DNA from: Phycisphaerae bacterium
GTDB lineage: Bacteria > Planctomycetota > Phycisphaerae > UBA1845 > CAIVHJ01
Assembly (NCBI GenBank): GCA_022072405.1
Contig: JAJVHX010000008.1
Span: 1 to 64,000, forward strand
Direction of reading: 5' to 3'
DNA: 64,000 bases
Shown piece after piece: positions 8,341 through 17,200 of the stretch (within the stretch, counting starts at the first letter, position 1; each line of letters begins with the position of its first letter). The position numbers and the translations under genes were made by a program. The notes under the pieces were generated by a model. That model was given only the letters and a program-made list of their open reading frames with translations. It was not told the DNA's origin and did not search any database.

Positions 8341-9441
8341 CTAGTACGTGTAATTTTCCAGATAATAATCTTTGATGCGCTGGCTGGTGTTGAAGACGTA
8401 GGCGAGCAGGGCGGCGCGCATCCACATGCCGTTCTGGACCTGCTGCCAGTATTTGGCCCGCGGGTCGGTGTCGCACTCGACATGGATTTCCAACCGGCGG
8501 GGCAGTGGGTGCATGATGGCCAGCGCCGGCTTGCAGCGTTTGAGCTTGTCGGGGGTGATGTAGAAGCGGCTGTAATCGATTTTCGATGATTCGCCGGCTA
8601 CGTCGTGCTCATCCTGAATACGGGTCATGTAAACCGCGTCCATGTCGGGCAGAATGTGATCCAGTTCACTCAGCACCTGATATTTCACCTGGTGCTCGCG
8701 GAGATATTCGAGGATGTCCTCGCCGATGGCCAGCTCCGGCGGGGAGCAGAAAAAGATCTGCACCTGCGGATAACGGCAGAGCAGGTAGGAGAGCGAGCGC
8801 ACCGTTCGGCCGCGCTTGAGGTCGCCCACCATGGCGATCTTCTTGCCCGGGAAAGGATCGATCTCCGCTCCGGCGGCCCGGCTGACCAGCGCCCCGCCGC
8901 TGAAGGCTTGATACAGCGTGTAGATGTCCAGCAACGCCTGCGTCGGATGCTGATCTTTGCCCGATCCGCCGTTGATCACCGGGATGGTCCGTTCCATTTC
9001 GTTAATCAGGTGGGCGGTTTTTTCAACAAACCCTTCCTGCGGATGGCGCATGATGATCACGTCGAAATATTGGCTGAAGACGCGCACTGCATCTTCTTCC
9101 GATTCGCCCTTCACTTCCGACGAGGTTTTCGGATCGCGCACTTCGTTGTAACGGGCCCCGACGATCTGGCAGGCCGAGGTGAACGAAAGAAAAGTTCGGG
9201 TTGAGGGTTGGGTGAAATAAAGCATGGCCCGGCGGTGGGCCAACAGGTTCCGCAGAAAATCCGACCCGATCCGCACCCCTGCGATCCGTCGAACCATCTC
9301 CGCCAGCATGCAGATATCATCGATAAAATTGCGGCTAAACTGCTGAGCCAGCACGACATGAAAAAGCTGTCCGGCGCGGCTGAGCCGTTCCACACGCTGC
9401 CGCGCAGGTAACTGCATGATCTCTTCTACCCGTGTTGCCAT
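8341..9441 (-). CDS. pyrB: Aspartate carbamoyltransferase catalytic chain
   Basis: The 366-residue protein joins carbamoyl phosphate and aspartate in pyrimidine synthesis, in the cytoplasm. Carbamoyltransferase signatures are clear: the phosphate-binding STRT (QPSTRTFLSF), HPTQALLD in the middle and MHPLPRR near the end. It is about 50 residues longer than the E. coli chain, with extra residues at both ends, as in many ATCases without a regulatory subunit. The ATG at 9441 has AAAGGA 6 nt upstream. It is transcribed divergently from the PhoB-like regulator. No pyrI or other pyr gene lies nearby, and no hairpin attenuator is obvious. Confidence 0.93.
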   Translation of the reverse strand: MATRVEEIMQLPARQRVERLSRAGQLFHVVLAQQFSRNFIDDICMLAEMVRRIAGVRIGSDFLRNLLAHRRAMLYFTQPSTRTFLSFTSACQIVGARYNEVRDPKTSSEVKGESEEDAVRVFSQYFDVIIMRHPQEGFVEKTAHLINEMERTIPVINGGSGKDQHPTQALLDIYTLYQAFSGGALVSRAAGAEIDPFPGKKIAMVGDLKRGRTVRSLSYLLCRYPQVQIFFCSPPELAIGEDILEYLREHQVKYQVLSELDHILPDMDAVYMTRIQDEHDVAGESSKIDYSRFYITPDKLKRCKPALAIMHPLPRRLEIHVECDTDPRAKYWQQVQNGMWMRAALLAYVFNTSQRIKDYYLENYTY

Positions 9442-9450
9442 GGTTAATCC

Positions 9451-9471
9451 TTTACAGATTCTTAACAGATT
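9451..9471 (+). promoter_or_regulatory. Candidate Pho-box-like direct repeat
   Basis: TTTACA (9451-9456) and TTAACA (9462-9467) are separated by five bases, an 11-bp period with GATT after each. This fits the TTHACA-N5-TTHACA pattern known for PhoP-type OmpR regulators in Firmicutes. A GATAAT at 9491-9496 could be a -10 box for the downstream regulator, whose start is at 9530. Self-regulation is inferred. Confidence 0.45.
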
Positions 9472-9529
9472 AGGACATGTCAGGGATTGGGATAATAATA
9501 TATCATACCGGCACCACAGGGCACACTCT

Positions 9530-10228
9530 ATGAAAAGCAAAACCATCCTGGTGATCGATGACGAGAAGGATCTGGTTGAGCTGATCGAATTCAACCTCCA
9601 TCGCGAGGGATATCGTACGCTCACCGCATACGACGGCGTGACGGGGACCACTCTGGCCCAACAACATATGCCCGATCTGGTGTTGCTGGATCTGATGCTG
9701 CCCAAGCGCAGCGGCCAGGAAGTGGCGGTTATGCTGAAATCCAACGAAACGACCAAACGGATCCCCATCATAATGTTAACCGCCAAGAGCGAAGAGTCGG
9801 ATATTGTGGTGGGGCTGACCTTGGGGGCGGATGATTATGTCGCCAAGCCCTTCAGCATCAAGGTGCTGTTGGCCCGGATTGAGGCGGTCATGCGGCGCGC
9901 CGCCCAGACAGCTCCCCTACCTGATGTACTTAATATTGGAGAGCTGCAGATCGATCGATCCCGCCACCGGGTGCTGATGGAGGGGGTACAGGTGGCGCTC
10001 ACCTTGACCGAGTTCCGCCTGCTCGATTCGCTGACTGCGGCCAATGGCCGAGTGCTCAGCCGGGAACAGCTCATGAACCAGGCGCTGGGTAATGATGCGG
10101 TAGTCACCGATCGCACGATCGATGTCCACATCACCTCACTCCGTAAAAAGCTGGGCAAGTATCGCCATCTGATCGAAACCGTCCGCGGTGTGGGATATCG
10201 CATGGCGGCCAATGGAACCGGCAGCTAA
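9530..10228 (+). CDS. OmpR/PhoB-family response regulator
   Basis: The 232-residue protein has an N-terminal receiver domain with the acidic pair DDE near residue 10, the phosphoacceptor Asp in LVLLDLMLPK, the conserved Thr/Ala switch (IMLTAK) and Lys (DDYVAKPFS). It is followed by a winged-helix DNA-binding domain (LTLTEFRLLDSL ... DRTIDVHITSLRKKLG ... VRGVGYRM). The ATG at 9530 starts right before the receiver strand (MKSKTILVIDDE). A histidine kinase follows 20 nt downstream in the same operon. The pairing and the soluble kinase resemble PhoB/PhoR, but phosphate as the signal is inferred. Confidence 0.9.
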   Translation: MKSKTILVIDDEKDLVELIEFNLHREGYRTLTAYDGVTGTTLAQQHMPDLVLLDLMLPKRSGQEVAVMLKSNETTKRIPIIMLTAKSEESDIVVGLTLGADDYVAKPFSIKVLLARIEAVMRRAAQTAPLPDVLNIGELQIDRSRHRVLMEGVQVALTLTEFRLLDSLTAANGRVLSREQLMNQALGNDAVVTDRTIDVHITSLRKKLGKYRHLIETVRGVGYRMAANGTGS

Positions 10229-10248
10229 ACCCGCCCCGAGTCGTTATC

Positions 10249-11340
10249 ATGGAATCATCGCTTTCACAATCTCCTTTCGTATTATTGGCTTCTGATGCGC
10301 TGCCTTCGTCGGAGTTGGAGCTGTTGCTGCTGCATCTCAGCGAAGGGGTGATCGCTCTCGATGATCAGGATATGGTCTGCCTGTGTAATCCGATGGCGGC
10401 CCGCATGCTGGGTTTGCGCAATGTGGATCTGCTCCGCAAGCATTTTCGTAACACGGTCCATCATCCCATGCTGCATCAACTGCTGAGCAGCCTGCAGCCG
10501 ATCCCGCCGGCCATTGTGCAGGGGGAAATTTCGGTGCGGCTGAATAATGAGGATCGTCTGCTGAAAGTGGCGATGCATCATCTGTCGCCTACGGCCCACG
10601 GTCGGATTCGGCGGATTATTTATCTGAATGACATTACTGAGGCGGCGCGCTCGGCGCGCATGAAAGCCGATTTTGTCGCCAACGCTTCGCATGAACTCCG
10701 CACCCCGCTCTCCACCATGAAGGCCGCCACCGAAACCCTGCTGGAATCGGCGGATCGTTTCACTGCCAGTGATCGCCGTTTTTTGGAAGTGCTGAACAAA
10801 AGCGTGAATCGCCTCGAAGAGCTGGTGCATGATCTGCTCGACCTCAACTGGGTGGAATCGCCGAACCTCAGCATTCAGCTCGAACTGATCAAGCTGTCGG
10901 AACTGTTGAATCAGATTCAGCTGGATGTGGCGGGTCGGCTGGCCGCCAAGCAGCTGCAACTGGTCACCGATTTCACGCTGACGGACGTGTCCACCGACCG
11001 TAAGCTGCTCAAGTTGATCCTGATGAATCTGGTGGATAATGCGATCAAGTTTACGCCGCACGAAAATGGCCGCATCATCTTGCGTAGTCGTCGGGAGCAG
11101 GATGCCGCCGTTCTGGAAGTGGAGGATAATGGCTGCGGCATTCCACCGCAGGACATTGAACGAGTCTTTGAACGTTTTTATCAGGTCGATAAATCGCGCA
11201 GTGAAGGCGCAGCCCTGGGCACCGGGCTGGGGCTGGCCATCGTAAAGCATTCCGTGTTGGCTCTCGGAGGCCTGGTGCAACTGGAAAGCACCTTGAACGT
11301 GGGTACGCTGGTCCGTCTGCGCATTCCCCAGCGCCTCTAA
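10249..11340 (+). CDS. PhoR-like sensor histidine kinase, soluble
   Basis: The 363-residue protein has an N-terminal PAS-like domain (EGVIALDDQDMVCLCNPMAARML), a dimerisation domain with the phosphoacceptor His (NASHELRTPLS) and a HATPase domain with N box (LVDNAIKFTP), G1 (DNGCGIPP), F box (VFERFYQVDKSRS) and G2 (GTGLGLAIVKH). It lacks transmembrane segments, so it must act in the cytoplasm or sense through a partner; E. coli PhoR by contrast has membrane helices. It is co-transcribed with the regulator at 9530. No pst or phoU gene is present in the window. Confidence 0.9.
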   Translation: MESSLSQSPFVLLASDALPSSELELLLLHLSEGVIALDDQDMVCLCNPMAARMLGLRNVDLLRKHFRNTVHHPMLHQLLSSLQPIPPAIVQGEISVRLNNEDRLLKVAMHHLSPTAHGRIRRIIYLNDITEAARSARMKADFVANASHELRTPLSTMKAATETLLESADRFTASDRRFLEVLNKSVNRLEELVHDLLDLNWVESPNLSIQLELIKLSELLNQIQLDVAGRLAAKQLQLVTDFTLTDVSTDRKLLKLILMNLVDNAIKFTPHENGRIILRSRREQDAAVLEVEDNGCGIPPQDIERVFERFYQVDKSRSEGAALGTGLGLAIVKHSVLALGGLVQLESTLNVGTLVRLRIPQRL

Positions 11341-11536
11341 GCGCTGCCCGGCATCACGCTCGTGTTAAAAATTTCACAGCCATTTTTCTACTTGCAATCT
11401 TCTCCATGCCCTTTATGCTAAATAGCGGTGTGTTGGTTCTGCTGATGGCGATCGTGCAGCTGGCTGAGTGCCAACACTCGTTCCACGCCCCATTGTTAAA
11501 ATTTCGATCGTCAGCCTGAACCTAAGGAGCATTTCG

Positions 11537-12355
11537 ATGCCCAAGTCGAAAGATGCCCCGGCATTATTTGAACTGTTTCGACGCGAGGAAGCGGCTATTC
11601 CGCTCTCCTCAAGTGAAGCCGATGTGCCACCGGTTCATCAAATTGAATCAAACTCGGCGCTGGAAATTGACCCACCGGCAGTGGAACAACCCGAACCGGG
11701 TTCGATAACGAACATGGATATAGCCCTTCAGCAACCTGCCTCACAGCCTGCTCTGTTTCGCTTTGAGGGCGATTGCTTACATATTTCATTAAATAGCATG
11801 AAATTAACGATAACAGCGTTCCTGATATTGGCACTGTTATTCATCAGTTTTCGCTGGGGTCAGGCCCGCGGTTATCGTTCCGGCGAGGTCTCGGCGACAG
11901 AGCGACTGCAAGAGCAGCTCGATCCTAATTCACTGGAATCATTGAAGATGCAGCCATCGCAACCGGAAGTACTTGATGGCTTGTCGGAGGTGGAAGCACA
12001 CCTGGCGGTGGAACAGGCTCGTCAGGAGCGTAACCCGTTGCCTACCACAGAACAAGGTCGATCCGTAGGGTTAAACTACATCTGGGTGGATACCTTCAAT
12101 ACTGAGACGGAAGCACAACAGGCCCAGCGCTATCTGCAGGAAGGGAGCGTCGAAACCGCTGTAAATGCTCTTGTTTCCGGCAAATGGGTATTGATTACCA
12201 GGGCTGGTTTTGACTATCGTATTCCGGAAGAAGAAGAACAGTGCCGTCAGTTAATGGCCCAGATCAAGCAACTGGGACAGTCTTATATGCAGGCTGGTGG
12301 CCGATATCGCTTCGAGTGCTTTGCCAAAAAACGAACCGCCAGCGACAACTGGTAG
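11537..12355 (+). CDS. Single-pass membrane protein of unknown function
   Basis: The 272-residue protein has an acidic, Pro-rich cytoplasmic part of about 95 residues, one transmembrane helix (MKLTITAFLILALLFISF) and an outer region rich in Glu and Gln. The last 90 residues (YIWVDTFNTETEAQQAQRYL ... GKWVLITRAGFDY) look like a SPOR-type fold, in which a strand is followed by a helix with EAQ-A-YL, as in proteins that bind denuded peptidoglycan; this is inference. The ATG at 11537 has AAGGAG 7 nt upstream and is preferred to the earlier frame start at 11468. The small basic protein gene follows after 15 nt, probably in the same transcript. Confidence 0.75.
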   Translation: MPKSKDAPALFELFRREEAAIPLSSSEADVPPVHQIESNSALEIDPPAVEQPEPGSITNMDIALQQPASQPALFRFEGDCLHISLNSMKLTITAFLILALLFISFRWGQARGYRSGEVSATERLQEQLDPNSLESLKMQPSQPEVLDGLSEVEAHLAVEQARQERNPLPTTEQGRSVGLNYIWVDTFNTETEAQQAQRYLQEGSVETAVNALVSGKWVLITRAGFDYRIPEEEEQCRQLMAQIKQLGQSYMQAGGRYRFECFAKKRTASDNW

Positions 12356-12370
12356 AGGAAGGGTACGACT

Positions 12371-12655
12371 ATGTCCATGGATAAATCACTGAAATCCGCC
12401 GGGGCTTTGCATAAGCACAATAACGTGCTGAGTCGGGCGGAGCGCATCGCCATTCTGGAAGATGAAGGCCGTTTCGAAGATGGCAAAAATAGCGTCTTTG
12501 GTCTGCCCAAGGTCGGCCATCGTAAAATGCGGGTCGGTGGCAAGACTAAGAAGACTGAGGAAACTGCCACTACCGATGTCGCCGCACCCGCTGCCGCCGC
12601 ACCCGCCGCGAAAGCAGAGGCTGCTAAGGCGCCCGCCAAGGGTGGAAAAGCCTGA
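12371..12655 (+). CDS. PVC-group small basic protein
   Basis: The protein has 94 residues. Its first 55 (MSMDKSLKSAG ... NVLSRAERIAILEDEGRF ... SVFGLPKVGHRK) match the short, highly conserved basic protein known from Planctomycetes, Verrucomicrobia and Chlamydiae (TIGR04137 as I recall), sometimes suggested to associate with RNA or ribosomes. After the core there is a 40-residue Ala/Lys/Thr-rich low-complexity tail not usual for the family. GGAAGGG lies 7 nt before the ATG. It is a good marker for the host lineage. Function is not established. Confidence 0.85.
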   Translation: MSMDKSLKSAGALHKHNNVLSRAERIAILEDEGRFEDGKNSVFGLPKVGHRKMRVGGKTKKTEETATTDVAAPAAAAPAAKAEAAKAPAKGGKA

Positions 12656-12825
12656 GTGGCATAAGTTGTGTTATGCTGTCCCCTGGGCCGGCGTGATGGT
12701 CGAGCATGCCTGTCGGCCCGGGTCGATGGATCCGGAATAATGCCGTTCATACTTGTTGCAGTTCAGGACTGGCAACTCATTCATCCCCGTTCCGATCGAC
12801 CCAACACCGGAAGTGAGCAGTGGCG

Positions 12826-13938
12826 ATGAGCATCGAGCAGTTTCTGTCTCGACGGGCGGTGGGCGTCAAGGAATCGGGAATTCGGCGGATCTTCAACCTG
12901 GCAGCCACGCTGACCGACCCGATCGATTTCTCCATCGGCCAGCCGGACTACGATGTTCCCCTGCCGATCAAGCAAGCCGCCATTCAAGCCATTCAATCCG
13001 GCCGCAATGGTTATACGCTATCTCAGGGGTTGCCCGAACTACGAGCCAAAATCCTCAACCGGCTGGAAAAATTCTATCCGGCACCGCCCGGCGTGCTGGT
13101 CACCTGCGGGGTGTCGGGGGGATTGGTGCTGGCGCTGCTGGCGACGCTGAACCCCGGTGATGAAGTGCTCTTCGCCGATCCCTACTTCGTCAGCTATCTC
13201 AACCTCGTCTCCTGGTTCGACGGGATCAGCAAGCCGATTATCACTTATCCCGATTTTCGACTGACGGCGGAGCGCGTTGAACCATTCCTGACTCCGAAAT
13301 CAAAAATCCTGCTGCTCAACTCACCCAACAACCCGACCGGTGTGGTCTATCCGGAGGAAGATATCCGGCGGCTCTGTCGACTGGCGGAGAAACACAATCT
13401 GCTGATTATCAGTGATGAGATTTATTGCGATCTGAGTTACGACCATCCTTCTACCAGCCCGATCGAATTTGCTCCGCAGCGGACGCTGCTGCTGCGCGGT
13501 TTCGGCAAGAGCTATGGCATGACCGGGTGGCGGATGGGTTATGCGGCGGGTCCGGCACCGCTGATCAACACGCTGACCAACCTGCAGCAATACATTTTTG
13601 TCTGCGCTCCGCAGCCGGCCCAGCATGCTGTGGTGACTGCCATGGAGACCGACATCAGTCCGCAGGTGGAGCAGTATCGGCAGAAACGCAATATCGTGGT
13701 GCAGGAACTGGCGGGAGCGTATGAGTTCGCCAGGCCGTCGGGTGGATTTTATTTCTTCATCAAGGTTCCGCAGAAGTATGAATCGGCGACGCGCTTCGTT
13801 GAAGCGGCCATCGAGAAGAAAGTGCTCTGTGTGCCCGGTTCCGCCTTCAGCCAGCAGGATACCCATTTCCGCATCAGCTACGCTCTTCCCGATGACCGCC
13901 TCCGCGAAGGCTGCAAACGACTGCGCAGCCTGGCGTAG
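12826..13938 (+). CDS. Class I/II pyridoxal-phosphate aminotransferase
   Basis: The 370-residue protein is a fold-type I aminotransferase of the aspartate aminotransferase superfamily. Visible landmarks are IDFSIGQPDYDVP near the N-terminus, the Gly-rich cofactor loop (CGVSGGLVLALLA), SPNNPTG, the Asp and Tyr that hold PLP (ISDEIYCDLSY), the Schiff-base Lys in RGFGKSYGMTGWR and the substrate Arg near HFRISYALP. Amino-acid specificity cannot be assigned by eye; aspartate or a broad range is plausible. The frame has a GTG at 12820 and an ATG at 12826; the ATG is chosen, but the ribosome site is weak. It stands alone between two regions without genes. Confidence 0.9.
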   Translation: MSIEQFLSRRAVGVKESGIRRIFNLAATLTDPIDFSIGQPDYDVPLPIKQAAIQAIQSGRNGYTLSQGLPELRAKILNRLEKFYPAPPGVLVTCGVSGGLVLALLATLNPGDEVLFADPYFVSYLNLVSWFDGISKPIITYPDFRLTAERVEPFLTPKSKILLLNSPNNPTGVVYPEEDIRRLCRLAEKHNLLIISDEIYCDLSYDHPSTSPIEFAPQRTLLLRGFGKSYGMTGWRMGYAAGPAPLINTLTNLQQYIFVCAPQPAQHAVVTAMETDISPQVEQYRQKRNIVVQELAGAYEFARPSGGFYFFIKVPQKYESATRFVEAAIEKKVLCVPGSAFSQQDTHFRISYALPDDRLREGCKRLRSLA

Positions 13939-14002
13939 ATTGCCTTGAGCATCAATGTCGTTTCCATTTGGGATGATTTTGATGTTATAACAATCGCAGT
14001 TC

Positions 14003-14017
14003 TTAATAGGTCTTAAC
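14003..14017. promoter_or_regulatory. Possible degenerate Pho-box-like repeat
   Basis: TTAATA-N4-TTAACA lies about 60 bp before the promoter of the giant secreted protein. It resembles the repeat at 9451-9467 but has a 10-bp rather than 11-bp period. Weak evidence only. Confidence 0.2.
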
Positions 14018-14077
14018 AAGTCACGGATTCCGCTATTAGCTGTTGTTTTATTGTTAATTTCTTAACGGGCCATATCT

Positions 14078-14106
14078 TTGATAATGCTGATGTAAATCCA
14101 TATAAT
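14078..14106 (+). promoter_or_regulatory. Sigma70-type promoter of the giant secreted protein
   Basis: TTGATA (14078-14083) and TATAAT (14101-14106) are separated by 17 bp, close to the consensus. They lie 126 bp upstream of the ATG at 14232, leaving a long leader. Confidence 0.65.
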
Positions 14107-14231
14107 TGGTACAATCAGTTTTTGTACTCAATCTATCTATTCACTTAGCAAAATAATGGATTATTGCTAGCACGCCTTCTGTGGGCGCCGGCGTCTGCTT
14201 CAATTATATCAATTCTATTGAGGATCCTGTT

Positions 14232-17200
14232 ATGTTGAGGCTGCACAGCGATTATTTTTTTCTAGTTGTAACTGTGATTGCTATATTAACACCCAGCCCG
14301 GCTAATGCCCAAAGCTGCGAATTACTCGGTTATAGTCGATTACTGCCTGCCGCCAATGAAAATCACTTTGGGAGTGCAGTAGCAGTGTCCGGTAACTGGG
14401 CTATTGCTTCGATGCTTGGCACCAACCCAATGAATACTTATGCCTGGATTTACCATTGGAATGGTTCCTATTATGCACCGTTCAAAAAAATAACCGGTTC
14501 AAGCGGCATGACCGGAGCCATGGATGCTGTCGCCATGGCGGGGGACTATGCCGCACTGGGTTCAAAGGGTGATAGCAGTTTAAAGGGTGCGGTCGATGTT
14601 TATTTTTTCAATGGAAGTGATTGGGTTCATCAGCAACGCCTGCTAGCCAGCGATGGACAACCGGGCGATGAATTCGGCTGCAGTATAGCTATTCATCAGG
14701 ATTATATGGTAATAGGTGCCCAAAGTGACGACGATCAGGGATCGAATTCCGGTTCCGTATATGTATTTCATCGTGTAGATAACATCTGGACTCAAGAGGT
14801 GAAGCTCATAACCAGTGATGGATCGGCGAATGACGCATTGGGGTTCAGTGTCGCGATATATCAGGATCGGGTAATTGTCGGAGCTCCCGGTGATATTATT
14901 TCCGGGGAGGGCATCGGATCTGCTTATGTATTCGCCAGAAACGGTTTAGTCTGGGCTCAAGAAGAAAAACTGGTCGCTCTTTGTGATCCCACGTTTCAAC
15001 TGTTTGGCGTGAGCGTTGAGATTAACGCAGACACTGCATTTGTCGGCGCTCCCACATTTACCCCAGTGGAATCGGAAGTGAATACCGGTTCGGTGTTTGT
15101 ATTTAAATATGACGGTGCAGACTGGGCTCAGGAGCAAATTCTTATTCCTCAGAATCTGGATGGATTCTCCCTGCTGGGTTCATCTCTGTCACAATCTGGA
15201 AACATGCTGCTGGTCGGTGCGGGATTGTTGGGAGGCATGGGAACCCCTCCCGGCATGGCCTACCTGTACGAAAACACTGAAAACTCCTGGAATGAAATTG
15301 CCCGGTTGCAGAAGAAGGATGATACGGGTCAGGATGCATTTGGCTACAGTGTCTCGCTGGACGGTGATAAAGCCCTGATTGGAGCGCCTCTGGATGATAG
15401 TTACGACGGTGCAGTCTATCATCTGCAAATCAATGATCCTGACTCGGATCACTACTTTGATGTATGCGACAACTGCCCTGCGGTCAGCAATCCGGATCAA
15501 CTGGATGACGACATGGACGGAGTGGGTGATGTCTGCGAATTGAATTGTCCGGTCTATGCCGATGCCACCATCGGAATTCCAGGCGTTTTTTCAGGTGAGA
15601 TCAATTCACTCGCTCGGAGTGCAGAGGGTACCGTTTATATCGGCGGTAGTAGTTGGCAGATGATCGGTGGAATAGAGACGAGTGGCATTGCGGCTTGGGA
15701 TCCAACTACACAATTATGGTCCGCCATGGGCGATGGGCTAGGTAGCTTTGTTAATGCACTGGCTGTATCACCGATAGATGGATCATTATATGCAGGGGGC
15801 ATGTTCAGTGGGAAGTTGGCCCGCTGGGATAGCGAGAGTGCCACCTGGATAATAATCCCGGGGTTTTCCGAAGGGGCAGTAATTCGTGCATTGCTATTTG
15901 ATGCAGACGATAATCTTTATGTGGCCGGTTCATTTAGCGATGCGGGAGGTTTACCCGCAGCTGATAATATAGCCAAGTGGGATGGCGCCAACTGGTTGAG
16001 CGTCGGCAACGGATTGAACAGCTTTGTTAATGCTTTAGCAATTTCACCCGTCGATGGTCAACTTTACGCTGCCGGAGGTTCAACCATCGGCGTCAAGCGC
16101 TGGGATGGTATCAGTTGGCAGTCAGTTGGTTCCGGCAGCGTCAGCGGAACGGTTAATGCTCTGGTGTTTGATGGGCAGGGCATCTTATATGCGGGCGGCA
16201 GTATTACCGCCATCGGTGGGATAACCGGAATCAACCGTATAGCCCGGTGGGATGGCTGGGCGTGGAGCGCGCTGGGGTCGGGGGTGAGCGGCGGCTCTTC
16301 TCCCATTGTGAATGCATTGGCCTGTGACCAAGCCGGGAAAATTCTATATGTCGGCGGTCAGTTTACATCAGCCGGGGGGCAACCCGCTACCAATCTGGTC
16401 CAGTGGAATATTGCGTCCCAGACTTGGGCTGCTATTGATCTCGGCCAGAACTTTGCGGTTAACTCACTGCATTGGCTGGACGACGATGCTAGCCTGACCA
16501 GCTTAACCGTCGCCGGAGAAGGTGGAGTCACCGATGGGATTCACGGCAATGGCATTAGCACCTGGGTTGTACCGCGCTATGACCTGGATAGCGATGGCGT
16601 GGTGGGAGAATGTGATAATTGTCCACGAGCTGAGAATCCCGGCCAGGAGGATTGTGACGGTGACGGTCAGGGTAATGTCTGTGATTCACAGTCTGATACC
16701 GATAGTGATGAAGATGGACTGACTGATTATTGCGATAATTGCCCGGAAGTTGTGAATCCCGATCAAGCCGATGAAGATGATGATGGTGTCGGAGATAGCT
16801 GCGATCCGGTCTTCACCCAATCCTGTAGCGGTGAATATGATCTGGCGATTGGCTATTCCGGAGTCGCGGGCCCTAGTGGAGAAGCAACCAGGATTAATGC
16901 GGTACGGGTGTTGAGCGAGAATCGTATTCTGGTTGGCGGCAATTTTTCTCAAGCCGGATCAGCTACCGTAAACGATCTGGCGTATTGGGATCCGCAGACG
17001 CAGAGCTGGTCAGCTTTTTCTGTGCAGCTTCCCGTATCGGGTAGTACTCAAGTAATCGATCTTGCCATCTCACCAGTTGATGAGCAGATCTATGCGGCAT
17101 TAGCAGAAGTTGGGGCACCATTTACATCCCAAGTCTATCATTGGGATGGTATTTCGTGGAGTGAATTGGCCGGGTGGAGTGGCGGATATATCTATACTTT

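Noticed and set aside
10282-11280. 332-residue antisense ORF
   Set aside because: It is a shadow of the histidine kinase gene, which has all its kinase motifs; the antisense product is compositionally odd (His/Gln-rich).
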